Shown: positions 36,691 to 45,384 of the stretch, piece by piece | Numbering within the stretch: position 1 is the first letter of the stretch | How the letters are laid out: every line of letters begins with the position of its first letter | Assembly (NCBI GenBank): GCA_964616175.1 | Contig: CAZTUH010000002.1 | Coordinates: forward strand, 1 to 64,000 | Length of the DNA: 64,000 nt | Direction: 5' to 3' | DNA from: CAZTUH01 sp964616175 | Lineage (GTDB): Bacteria; Pseudomonadota; Gammaproteobacteria; Burkholderiales; Burkholderiaceae_B | Translations under genes and position numbers: made by a program | Notes under the pieces: generated by a model | Seen by the model: only the letters and a program-made list of their open reading frames with translations | What the model was told of the DNA's origin: nothing | The model's database searches: none

Positions 36691-38406
36691 ATGCTTTCTG
36701 ATCCATCTATCAAGTATCTGCCTTTTTTTCCTTTTGATCGGGACTATTCTGAACGGACTTGGCCTAGCCGAAAAATTAATAAAGCCCCTATATGGATGAG
36801 TACTGATTTACGCGATGGGAATCAATCTTTAATAGAACCAATGAGTGTTGATCGGAAAATTCGTTTCTTTGAACATCTTGTAGAAATCGGTTTTAAGGAA
36901 ATAGAAATCGGATTTCCTTCTGCATCTCAAACAGATTTTGGGTTTGTGCGAAAATTAATAGATGAAAATCGTATCCCAGATGATGTAACAATTGTTGTTT
37001 TAACCCCAGCTAGAAAAGAACTGATTGCTAGAACTGTAGATGCTGCAGCAGGAGCTAGAAAAGCTATTATCCACCTTTATAATGCTTGTGCTCCAGCTTT
37101 TCGGAAGTTTGTTTTCAACATGAGTGTTGAAGAAATAATAGATATAGCAATTACTGGAACAAAATTTGTTAGAGAGGAAACTTCCAGACATAAGCAAACA
37201 CAATGGTATTATGAATATTCTCCAGAAGTTTTTAGTACTACAGAACCTGAGATAGCTCTTAAAATTTCAAATGCTGTTGTTGGTGCTTGGAATCCTACTT
37301 TAGAGTTGAAACTAATATTAAATTTGCCTGCTACGATTGAGTCAACAAGTCCAAACATATATGCTGATCAAATAGAGTGGATGCATAGGAATCTTGAGGA
37401 TAGAGATAAGATCATCCTGAGTGTTCATCCTCACAATGATAGAGGTACAGCAGTAGCTGCAGCAGAATTTGCAATCATGGCTGGTGCTGATCGGGTAGAG
37501 GGTTGTTTATTTGGAAGTGGTGAACGTACAGGTAATGTTGATTTAGTCACCCTAGCTTTAAATCTTTATACTCAAGGAATACATCCTGGATTAGATTTTT
37601 CAAATATTGATGAAATACGACGTTGTGCAGAATATTGCAATCAATTGCCTGTACATCCACGTCATCCTTATGCTGGAGATTTGGTCTTCACAGCCTTTTC
37701 TGGTTCACATCAGGATGCAATTAAGAAAGGATTAGCTAGATATAAAAAAGAGAAGCGAAATTGGGAAGTACCATACCTTCTCATAGATCCTGCTGATCTA
37801 GGTAGAAGTTATGAAGCTCTTATTCGAGTAAATAGCCAGTCAGGAAAGGGGGGTGTTGCTTATTTGCTTGAACAAGAATATGGATTGACTCTTCCTCGTC
37901 GTTTGTTGATAGAATTTAGCAGTTTTATAAAAAAATTTACTGATGAAACTGGTCGGGAAATTAGTTCTAGTGAGGTATTTTCAATTTTCAATTCTGAATA
38001 TTTATTAAAAAATAGACCATGGAAATTTATTCGTCATTGCATTGATAGCAATCCAGATTTCAAAAATTCAGGTCATTCTCTTTTGAGGGTTGAAGTAGAA
38101 TTAGAATATGATGGAGAACGACGAATTGTTATTGGTCAAGGAGATGGTGCTATTTCTGCTTTTGTTGCTGCAATAGGCCTTCCCATAAGAATTATAGACT
38201 ATCATGAACATGCTATTGGTTCTGGAAATGATACGCGTGCGGCTTGCTATGTTGGATTGCGAATAGAGGGTTCAAATATGGTTTTTGGTGTAGGTATTGA
38301 TCAGGATATTCTCACTGCTTCATTTTGTGCGGTACTGAGTGCTTTGAATCGATATCTCATTTCTGAAATTAAAAGCTATAAAAAAATTGTAAATTCTAAC
38401 CCTTGA
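36691..38406 (+). CDS. leuA: 2-isopropylmalate synthase (LeuA type 2)
   Basis: First enzyme of leucine synthesis, condensing 2-ketoisovalerate and acetyl-CoA. The catalytic TIM barrel shows STDLRDGNQSLIEPM and the metal site VHPHNDRGTAVAAAE, with GCLFGSGERTGNVDLVTLA after it. The C-terminal regulatory domain follows from about residue 440. At 571 residues it is the long type 2 (yeast/actinobacterial-like) enzyme rather than the 520-residue type 1. AGGACAAG precedes the ATG. No other leu gene is nearby. A clear terminator follows. Confidence 0.95.
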   Translation: MLSDPSIKYLPFFPFDRDYSERTWPSRKINKAPIWMSTDLRDGNQSLIEPMSVDRKIRFFEHLVEIGFKEIEIGFPSASQTDFGFVRKLIDENRIPDDVTIVVLTPARKELIARTVDAAAGARKAIIHLYNACAPAFRKFVFNMSVEEIIDIAITGTKFVREETSRHKQTQWYYEYSPEVFSTTEPEIALKISNAVVGAWNPTLELKLILNLPATIESTSPNIYADQIEWMHRNLEDRDKIILSVHPHNDRGTAVAAAEFAIMAGADRVEGCLFGSGERTGNVDLVTLALNLYTQGIHPGLDFSNIDEIRRCAEYCNQLPVHPRHPYAGDLVFTAFSGSHQDAIKKGLARYKKEKRNWEVPYLLIDPADLGRSYEALIRVNSQSGKGGVAYLLEQEYGLTLPRRLLIEFSSFIKKFTDETGREISSSEVFSIFNSEYLLKNRPWKFIRHCIDSNPDFKNSGHSLLRVEVELEYDGERRIVIGQGDGAISAFVAAIGLPIRIIDYHEHAIGSGNDTRAACYVGLRIEGSNMVFGVGIDQDILTASFCAVLSALNRYLISEIKSYKKIVNSNP

Positions 38407-38460
38407 TTATTAACCAATAATTAATTCTGAGTTTCGAATCTATTCGAACGAAATTTTTCT

Positions 38461-38491
38461 GTCATGGTTCAAAGAACCATGACTTGTTTTT
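38461..38491 (+). terminator. Rho-independent terminator of leuA
   Basis: GTCATGGTTC (38461-38470) and GAACCATGAC (38474-38483) form a perfect 10-bp stem with loop AAA, followed by TTGTTTTT. It lies 55 bp after the leuA stop. This is the best intrinsic terminator in the window. Confidence 0.88.
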
Positions 38492-38588
38492 ATGAAAGGA
38501 ATTTATAAATTTGGAATTATCTTTTCCATTTTGTACTTTCTTCGTGCATTTTTTCTGATTAGGTTTAACAGTTCATTATTTTAATAAT

Positions 38589-40283
38589 ATGCTCCTGAAA
38601 CAAAAAAAAGTATTAATAGCATTAATTCATAAAGCTATCAAAAAAATTTATCCTGATATTGATCTACCTCTTTTTCTACTTGAAAGACCTAGAAATCCTC
38701 AACATGGAGATATGACTACAAATATAGCAATGCAACTAGCAAAATCTTCCATTGCTAATGCAATGGACATTGCAAATAGCATTGTGACCTTTTTGAGAAG
38801 TAGCAATGAAATAGAATTTCTTGTTGAGGCCATAAGAGCTGAACCCCCAGGTTTCATTAATTTCTATTTGTCACTACGTGCTCAACTTGAAGTTATTAAT
38901 CAAGTAGAGAAACAAAAAGACAATTATGGATATTTTCCTAATAATGGAAAAAAAGTTTTAATTGAGTTTGTTTCTGCAAATCCAACTGGTCCATTGCATG
39001 TTGGCCATGCACGTCAAGCAGCAATAGGAGACGCAATATGCCGATTATATATCGCCAATGGATGGAATGTTAGCCGTGAATTTTATTACAATGATTCTGG
39101 GAGTCAAGTTCGGAAACTTGCAGAGAGTGTTCAAGCTCAAGCCTTTGGAAAGAATAAGGATTCTGATAATTATCCTTTTGATGGATATAAAGGGGATTAT
39201 ATTGCCGATATTGCAAAAGATTTTTTGTGCAAAAAATCTGTAAGAATGGAAAATGGAAAAGTATTTACTGCAAGTGGAGATGTTAATAATTTGAAAGATA
39301 TCCAAGATTTTTCGATTATTTATTTGAGATATCAGCAAGACCTAGATTTAAAGGAATTTGGTCTAGAATTTGACAATTATTTTTTGGAAAGTTCTTTGCA
39401 TACTTCTGGATTTGTTGAAAAAACTGTACAAAAAATAACCGAAAACAGATTTACTTACAAAATGGATGATGCTCTTTGGTTAAAAACTACCCAATTAGGT
39501 ACGGGAGATGATAAAGATCGAGTAATGAAGAAAAAAGACGGTGAGTATACTTATTTTGTTTCTGATATAGCATATCATTGGAATAAATGGCAACGAGGTT
39601 TTCAAAATGCAATTAATATTCAAGGTGGGGATCATTATGGAACAATTGCTCGATTGAAAGCTGGGCTTCAAGCTCTTCAAGAAGGAATCCCAATTGACTA
39701 TCCTATATATGTCATACATAAGATGGTAAAAGTAGTTTATAAAGGAAAAGAAGTTGTTAAAGCCTCTAAAAGATCTGGAAATTACATAACAATGAAAGAA
39801 TTGATTCATTGGGTTGGAAAAGATGCAACCCGTTACTTTCTTATTCAAAAAAAACCAGGAACAGAGTTTAATTTTAGTATAGATCTTGCTCTATCAAAGA
39901 GTGAAGAAAATCCAGTGTATTACATACAGTATGCTCATGCTCGAATTTGTTCTATGATCAAAAAATCTGGAATTTCTTCTGAAAAAACTCATAAGGCAAA
40001 CATGTTTTTACTTTCTAAACCTTTAGAAATTGTACTTTTGAATAAGCTTTCTGAATTTCAGGAGATAATTTTCCAAGCTGCTCAAGAGCTTGCTCCACAT
40101 AAAATTGCTCTATGGTTACGTGATTGCGCATCTGATTTTCATGCTTGGTATGATTCAGAAAAAATTTTGCTGATTCATAATCAACCTTTGATGCTTGCTC
40201 GACTACGCCTAGCAAAAGCAGTTCGGCAGGTTTTATTAAATGGATTATTTCTAATTGGAGTATCAGCTCCTGAAACTATGTAA
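38589..40283 (+). CDS. argS: Arginyl-tRNA synthetase
   Basis: Class I synthetase that charges tRNA-Arg. The HIGH motif appears as GPLHVGHARQAAIGDA; the KMSKS-like loop region is VKASKRSGNYITMKEL. The N-terminal Arg-N domain (residues 1-95) and the C-terminal DALR anticodon domain (AHARICSMIKK onward) are complete. Length 564. In related genomes it is followed by a SPOR-domain gene then dsbA; here only dsbA remains. Confidence 0.96.
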   Translation: MLLKQKKVLIALIHKAIKKIYPDIDLPLFLLERPRNPQHGDMTTNIAMQLAKSSIANAMDIANSIVTFLRSSNEIEFLVEAIRAEPPGFINFYLSLRAQLEVINQVEKQKDNYGYFPNNGKKVLIEFVSANPTGPLHVGHARQAAIGDAICRLYIANGWNVSREFYYNDSGSQVRKLAESVQAQAFGKNKDSDNYPFDGYKGDYIADIAKDFLCKKSVRMENGKVFTASGDVNNLKDIQDFSIIYLRYQQDLDLKEFGLEFDNYFLESSLHTSGFVEKTVQKITENRFTYKMDDALWLKTTQLGTGDDKDRVMKKKDGEYTYFVSDIAYHWNKWQRGFQNAINIQGGDHYGTIARLKAGLQALQEGIPIDYPIYVIHKMVKVVYKGKEVVKASKRSGNYITMKELIHWVGKDATRYFLIQKKPGTEFNFSIDLALSKSEENPVYYIQYAHARICSMIKKSGISSEKTHKANMFLLSKPLEIVLLNKLSEFQEIIFQAAQELAPHKIALWLRDCASDFHAWYDSEKILLIHNQPLMLARLRLAKAVRQVLLNGLFLIGVSAPETM

Positions 40284-40417
40284 AGCAAAAATTTGCTAGC
40301 AGATTTAAGATATTAGGAATAATCATAAAATCAAATCATCCAATTTCTGAAACTTATTAAATATGAGAAAATTGGACATCGAAAAAAATATTAAAAAATA
40401 AGCAAGTATTATTTTTT

Positions 40418-41089
40418 ATGGAAAAAATTCCTTATAAATATAGAAATCATATCCTTTTTTTGTTTATTAAAATTTTAATCTTTGTTTTAATTTTTGGTTC
40501 CTATCCAAATCATGGAGTTTCTTCATCCTTTAAAACTCTTGATTTACCACTGCAACCAGAAACTCCTAATAGGATAGAAGTTCTAGCTTTTTTCTCTTAC
40601 ATATGTGTCCATTGTGGATATATGGATCCTCTATTGGAAAGCTGGTCAAAATATCTGCCTGAACATGTTGTCCTAAAAAGGGTGCCAATTGCATTTAATC
40701 CATCCATGAAGGTTCTGCAGCAATTATATTACACCCTCCAATCTTTGAACAAAATTGATGATCTTCACTCAAAAGTTTTCCAAGCTATTTTTGATCAGAA
40801 GGAATATTTATTTGATTACAAAAGCATAAAAGAATGGGTAAAAAAACAAGATGGGGTGGATTTTGAAAGGTTTGACTCTGTTTTTAACTCTTTTAGTGTA
40901 AAAATGCAAATGGAACGAGCTGATTATCTTGCACGTTATTGCAAAGTGCGAGGAATCCCAATGTTTCTGGTTGCTGGAAAATATATTACGTCTCCTGCTA
41001 TGGCTGGAAATAGTTATTCTGGAGTTATATTTGAAATAGAAAGATTTTTATCTTTAATTCAATTGAAAAGTTTAGGAAACAATGAATAA
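40418..41089 (+). CDS. dsbA: Thiol:disulfide interchange protein DsbA
   Basis: Periplasmic dithiol oxidase that puts disulfide bonds into exported proteins. A signal segment covers residues 12-35. The thioredoxin-fold active site reads FFSYICVHCGYMDP, so the dipeptide between the cysteines is Val-His rather than the usual Pro-His of DsbA. The cis-Pro loop is RGIPMFLV. Length 223. Downstream of argS, it converges with argD. Val-His may alter redox potential (inference). Confidence 0.92.
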   Translation: MEKIPYKYRNHILFLFIKILIFVLIFGSYPNHGVSSSFKTLDLPLQPETPNRIEVLAFFSYICVHCGYMDPLLESWSKYLPEHVVLKRVPIAFNPSMKVLQQLYYTLQSLNKIDDLHSKVFQAIFDQKEYLFDYKSIKEWVKKQDGVDFERFDSVFNSFSVKMQMERADYLARYCKVRGIPMFLVAGKYITSPAMAGNSYSGVIFEIERFLSLIQLKSLGNNE

Positions 41090-41134
41090 TGATTTGACAA
41101 TTCAATCAAACAATGAACAGTTGATAACGATATA

Positions 41135-42319
41135 CTAGATCTTACCAAATAGGCCATCTAACATTTCCAACATAAGTGAAATTGATTCTTTTGATATGTT
41201 TAATGCAGGCATAAAGCGTATCACATTCTTATTTGGAGCATTTAATAATAAACCATATGGTTTTAGATTTCTTGCCATCTCAACAATATTTTTTGCATTG
41301 CTTTGATCTAAAATTAGTGCTCTTAACAATCCTAAACCTCTTTCTCCAGCTAAATTCCATTTCTTTGACAATTTAATCAAGCCTTCGGATAATTGGAAAC
41401 TGCGTTCTTTAACTGATTCCATAAAGTCAGGATTGTTTAAGATATCAAAAACAGCTACTCCAACAGCAGTACACAGCGGATTTCCATTGTAAGTCCCACC
41501 TTGATCCCCATGCTCGAAAACACATATTTCTTCACGTGCTAAAAGAGCTGCTAGTGGAACTCCCCCCCCGATTCCCTTTCCTAGAGTCATAATGTCAGGA
41601 ATAATCTCCAATTGTTCATATGCAAACATTGAACCTGTGCGTCCCATACCAGTCTGTACTTCATCAACTATTAGTAAAAGATCATTCTTTTTAGTGATCC
41701 TTTTTAATTCCTGCATAAATTCTTTCTTAGCAGGAAGAACGCCAGCCTCTCCTTGTATAGGTTCGAGCATAATAGCAACTGTTTTGGAATCTATTAATTC
41801 AATTACGGATTCTAAATCATTAATAGTAGCTTTTGGAAAGCCATCAACTTTTGGAGAAAAAATAGTATCCCATCCTGGCTTATCTGAAGCTGACATTGTT
41901 GCTAATGTGCGTCCATGGAAAGCATTTTTCATTGTTATAATTTTATATGCTCCACTGCGATTAATTTCGCCCCATTTTCGGGCTAATTTTATGGCTCCTT
42001 CATTAGCTTCTGCGCCACTGTTTGCAAAAAAAACACGATCAAAACATGATATGCTTGTCAAACGTGAAGCTAGATCAATAGCTGGTGCATTATAGAATGC
42101 TGGGGATGGATTTATCAGTTGCTTAACCTGATTTTTTAAGGCTGTTGCAATTTCAATTGGGCAATGACCTAAAGAGTTTACAGCCCAACCTTGGATGAAA
42201 TCTAAATACCATTTTCCTGAATGATCTTCTAACCAAGAACCTTTTCCTTTGATAAATAGTAATTCTGGACGTAATGTGATCTCCATCAGATTATTAACTT
42301 TAAGTTGATTGAGGTTCAT
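41135..42319 (-). CDS. argD: Acetylornithine aminotransferase family protein
   Basis: Class III PLP aminotransferase. FFANSGAEANEGAIKLARKW binds cofactor phosphate, NAFHGRTLATMSAS and LIVDEVQTGMGRTGSMFA are family blocks, and the PLP lysine is in MTLGKGIGGGVPLAA. Length 394, the ArgD size. AGGAAA precedes the ATG. It could also serve as succinyldiaminopimelate transaminase. argD is the best name, but related omega-aminotransferases cannot be fully excluded. Confidence 0.88.
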   Translation of the reverse strand: MNLNQLKVNNLMEITLRPELLFIKGKGSWLEDHSGKWYLDFIQGWAVNSLGHCPIEIATALKNQVKQLINPSPAFYNAPAIDLASRLTSISCFDRVFFANSGAEANEGAIKLARKWGEINRSGAYKIITMKNAFHGRTLATMSASDKPGWDTIFSPKVDGFPKATINDLESVIELIDSKTVAIMLEPIQGEAGVLPAKKEFMQELKRITKKNDLLLIVDEVQTGMGRTGSMFAYEQLEIIPDIMTLGKGIGGGVPLAALLAREEICVFEHGDQGGTYNGNPLCTAVGVAVFDILNNPDFMESVKERSFQLSEGLIKLSKKWNLAGERGLGLLRALILDQSNAKNIVEMARNLKPYGLLLNAPNKNVIRFMPALNISKESISLMLEMLDGLFGKI

Positions 42320-42777
42320 TGTTATTTCCTGGAAAATGCAAAAAAGGTGAAAAAATAAGTGGCACCAAATCTTTATATGATAAATTTTTGATGCGAGTAT
42401 TTTCTCTTTTTAAAATATATCTGCTGTACAATTGGCTAGGCCGCAATGTTCATATTTTTCTAAAAAATAAATGATTAAAATCTGGTATTCATTTTTTGAT
42501 ACATTATATGTTGTTCTTTGCAAGAATATTGAAATTATTTATTTCAAAAAATTTATGGGATAATTCTTCATTTTTTCTATAGATGTAGCTTGAGCAGTAA
42601 AAATGTGAACGAATCTTTTAAGTTGAATAAAGCATAAAAAAGAAAGTTTTTCACATGTCTGACTATGTCCTAAAATTACATTCGAAACAAGAAGTTTCTC
42701 TTTGAAGAAAATGATTGGATGTTTGATTTTTAAATCTCCTCTCGGAGGTTTTGGTTGTATTTCATACTGTTATTAAC
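42320..42777. other. Gene-free gap between divergent argD and topB
   Basis: About 460 bases without a supported gene. In relatives dprA and a DUF494 gene often precede topB; no remnant of either is recognisable. A small CCTC/GAGG hairpin lies near 42738-42748 just before topB. Confidence 0.5.
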
Positions 42778-45306
42778 ATGAATAAAATCTTGATTCTTGC
42801 AGAAAAGCCATCAGCTGCTTTGGATATTTCTAAAGCTATTGGTACGTTTGAATATGAAAATGAGTATTTCGAGAATAAACAATACATATTAGTGAGTAGT
42901 TTTGGTCATCTCCTCAGTTTAACTGCTCCTAATGATCCTGTTAAAGGAAAATGGAATTTATCTCGTCTTCCAGTTATCCCAGATGAGTTTGAACTTGGAG
43001 TTGTTAACAACAGAGCTCATGAACGTTTGAAATTGCTTATAAAATTGATTAACCGAAAAGATGTTGAATCTATAATAAACGCCTGCGATGCAGGAAGGGA
43101 GGGTGAATTAATTTTTCGCTATTTGATTCAATTCTCTAAGACTGCAAAACCTATAAAAAGACTTTGGCTGCAGTCAATGACTAAACAATCCATAGTAAAT
43201 GCATTTTCAAATTTGCGCAGTGATGAACAATTAAAAAATTTGGAGGCAGCAGCAAGATCTCGTGCAGAAGCTGATTGGCTTATTGGTATTAACGGTACTC
43301 GTGCTATGACAGCATTTAACAGCAAGGCTGGAGGTTTTTTCAAAACTCCGGTAGGACGTGTTCAAACTCCAACTTTAGCGATTGTTTTTGAACGTGAAAA
43401 GCAAATTCGTGATTTCTTTCCAAGGAACTATTGGGAAGTACATGCTCAATTCAAAGTTCAAGATAATTTTTATATTGGAAAATGGTTTGATCCAAATTTC
43501 AAAAGAAATGAATCACAGCCTGAAAAACGAGATTCTCGCTTATGGTCAAGAAAATCTGCAGAACAGATTTGCTTATTATGTAAAGGTAAAACTGCTTCAG
43601 TTACTGAAGAAGTTAAAAAATCATCTCGATTGCCTCCGATGCTTTATGATCTGACTTCTTTGCAGAGAGATGCTAATAATTTGCTTGGTTTTTCTGCTCA
43701 ATATACATTGAATATTATTCAAAATTTATACGAAAAACATAAAGCAACTACATATCCAAGAACAGATTCAAAATATCTTCCTGAAGATTTTTCAGATATT
43801 GTTCTCAATACCATACAGAATTTTTCTTCGAAAAATTCTAAAAGTACCTATATTTCAAGTTTAATAACTCACTCGAATAAAATTCTTAAAAACAATTGGG
43901 TAGATATTAAGAATCAGCGAATTTTCAATGATAAAAAGATCTCAGATCATTTCGCAATTATGCCAACACTGCATATACCCATGGATTTGAATGGATCAGA
44001 ACTAAAACTTTATCAATTAATAACAAAAAGGTTTTTATCTGTTTTTTTTCCAGCAGCTCAATATCAGTTAAAAACAAGGTTATCTGAAATATCAAATAAT
44101 TTTTTTAAAACAGAAGAAAAAATACTATTAATATCAGGTTGGTTAGAAGTCTATGGTACGGAAATAACGCTTCCTAACAGTGAAAAAAACATAATCCAGA
44201 TATCAGAAAATGAGAGAGTTTATGTTGATAATATCAAGATTAGCGATTTAATTACTAAACCCCCAGTCCATTATAGTGAAGCAACATTGCTATCCGCTAT
44301 GGAAGGAGCTGGGAAGTTCGTCGAAGATGAAGATCTCCGGGAAGCTATGAAGGAACGAGGTTTAGGAACCCCTGCAACCCGATCAACTATTATTGAGGGA
44401 TTATTAAATGAAAATTATTTATACCGCAATAGCAATAATCTAATAACAACAGCTAAAGCACATCAGTTAATGACTTTGCTTAAAGGTTTAGGGATTAAAG
44501 AACTTGTATCTCCTGAATTAACAGGAGAATGGGAATTCAAACTGAAAAAAATGGAGAAAAATGCTTTAGATCGGCCTAGCTTTATGAAAGAAATCGTTCA
44601 AATGACAAGGATAATTGTAGAAAAAGCAAAACTGTATGAATTAGATACAATTCCAGGTGATTACGCAACGATAAAAAACAATTGTCCAAAATGTGGAGCA
44701 ACCGTTCGAGAGAATTACAAGCGATATGCATGTACTCATTGCAACTTTTCTCTTATTAAACATCCAGCAAAACGAACTCTAACCTTAGAAGAAGTTGAAC
44801 AATTGCTTAAAAATTCTAAAGTTGGTCCATTAAATGGTTTTTTAAGTAAAACAGGCAAACCATTTTCTGCAATACTTCGCATTGATGATGAATATAAATT
44901 AGTGTTTGATTTTGGAAAAAATGAACCTTCAAACAGCATTATTGATCCTTCTAAACAAACTTCACTTGGAATCTGTCCGAAATGTTCGTCAAATGTATTT
45001 GAATATGATATGAATTATGCATGTGAAAAAGCAGTAGGTGTTGAAAAAAATTGTACGTTCCGTTTTAGAAAGATAATTCTTCAGCAAGAAATTCCAAAGG
45101 AACAAATAAAAAAATTTTTAAAAAATGGTCGAACTGATTTGTTAGATGGGTTTGTTTCAAATCGAACAAATCGGAAATTTAAGGTCTTTCTAATTTGCAA
45201 AAATGATGGAAATATTGGTTTCGAATTTGAAAAAAACAGAGTAAAAACAACAACAGGTTCCAAATCAAAAAAGAAAAAAACTCTTTCGGATAACCCTAAG
45301 AATTAG
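42778..45306 (+). CDS. topB: DNA topoisomerase III
   Basis: Type IA topoisomerase that relaxes and decatenates DNA. The TOPRIM domain begins KILILAEKPSAALDISKA with INACDAGREGELIF; the active-site Tyr is in TTYPRTDSKYL. The C-terminal region holds two Cys clusters: CPKCGATVRENYKRYACTHC and CPKCSSNVFEYDMNYAC (the second less regular), then a Lys-rich tail. Length 842 from the ATG at 42778; a TTG start at 42751 is unlikely. It is an unusual gene to keep in a reduced genome. Confidence 0.94.
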   Translation: MNKILILAEKPSAALDISKAIGTFEYENEYFENKQYILVSSFGHLLSLTAPNDPVKGKWNLSRLPVIPDEFELGVVNNRAHERLKLLIKLINRKDVESIINACDAGREGELIFRYLIQFSKTAKPIKRLWLQSMTKQSIVNAFSNLRSDEQLKNLEAAARSRAEADWLIGINGTRAMTAFNSKAGGFFKTPVGRVQTPTLAIVFEREKQIRDFFPRNYWEVHAQFKVQDNFYIGKWFDPNFKRNESQPEKRDSRLWSRKSAEQICLLCKGKTASVTEEVKKSSRLPPMLYDLTSLQRDANNLLGFSAQYTLNIIQNLYEKHKATTYPRTDSKYLPEDFSDIVLNTIQNFSSKNSKSTYISSLITHSNKILKNNWVDIKNQRIFNDKKISDHFAIMPTLHIPMDLNGSELKLYQLITKRFLSVFFPAAQYQLKTRLSEISNNFFKTEEKILLISGWLEVYGTEITLPNSEKNIIQISENERVYVDNIKISDLITKPPVHYSEATLLSAMEGAGKFVEDEDLREAMKERGLGTPATRSTIIEGLLNENYLYRNSNNLITTAKAHQLMTLLKGLGIKELVSPELTGEWEFKLKKMEKNALDRPSFMKEIVQMTRIIVEKAKLYELDTIPGDYATIKNNCPKCGATVRENYKRYACTHCNFSLIKHPAKRTLTLEEVEQLLKNSKVGPLNGFLSKTGKPFSAILRIDDEYKLVFDFGKNEPSNSIIDPSKQTSLGICPKCSSNVFEYDMNYACEKAVGVEKNCTFRFRKIILQQEIPKEQIKKFLKNGRTDLLDGFVSNRTNRKFKVFLICKNDGNIGFEFEKNRVKTTTGSKSKKKKTLSDNPKN

Positions 45307-45364
45307 GAAAGGCATTGTACATAGAAATCTAGAGGATATTGTTAAGAATTTTTGGAACTTTCGT

Positions 45365-45384
45365 TCTAGATATCTCTAGATATC
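45365..45384. repeat. Tandem 10-bp duplication across the gyrB stop
   Basis: TCTAGATATC occurs twice back to back at 45365-45374 and 45375-45384. The gyrB stop codon (TAG on the minus strand, 45376-45378) is inside the second copy. Probably a replication slippage product. Confidence 0.8.
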
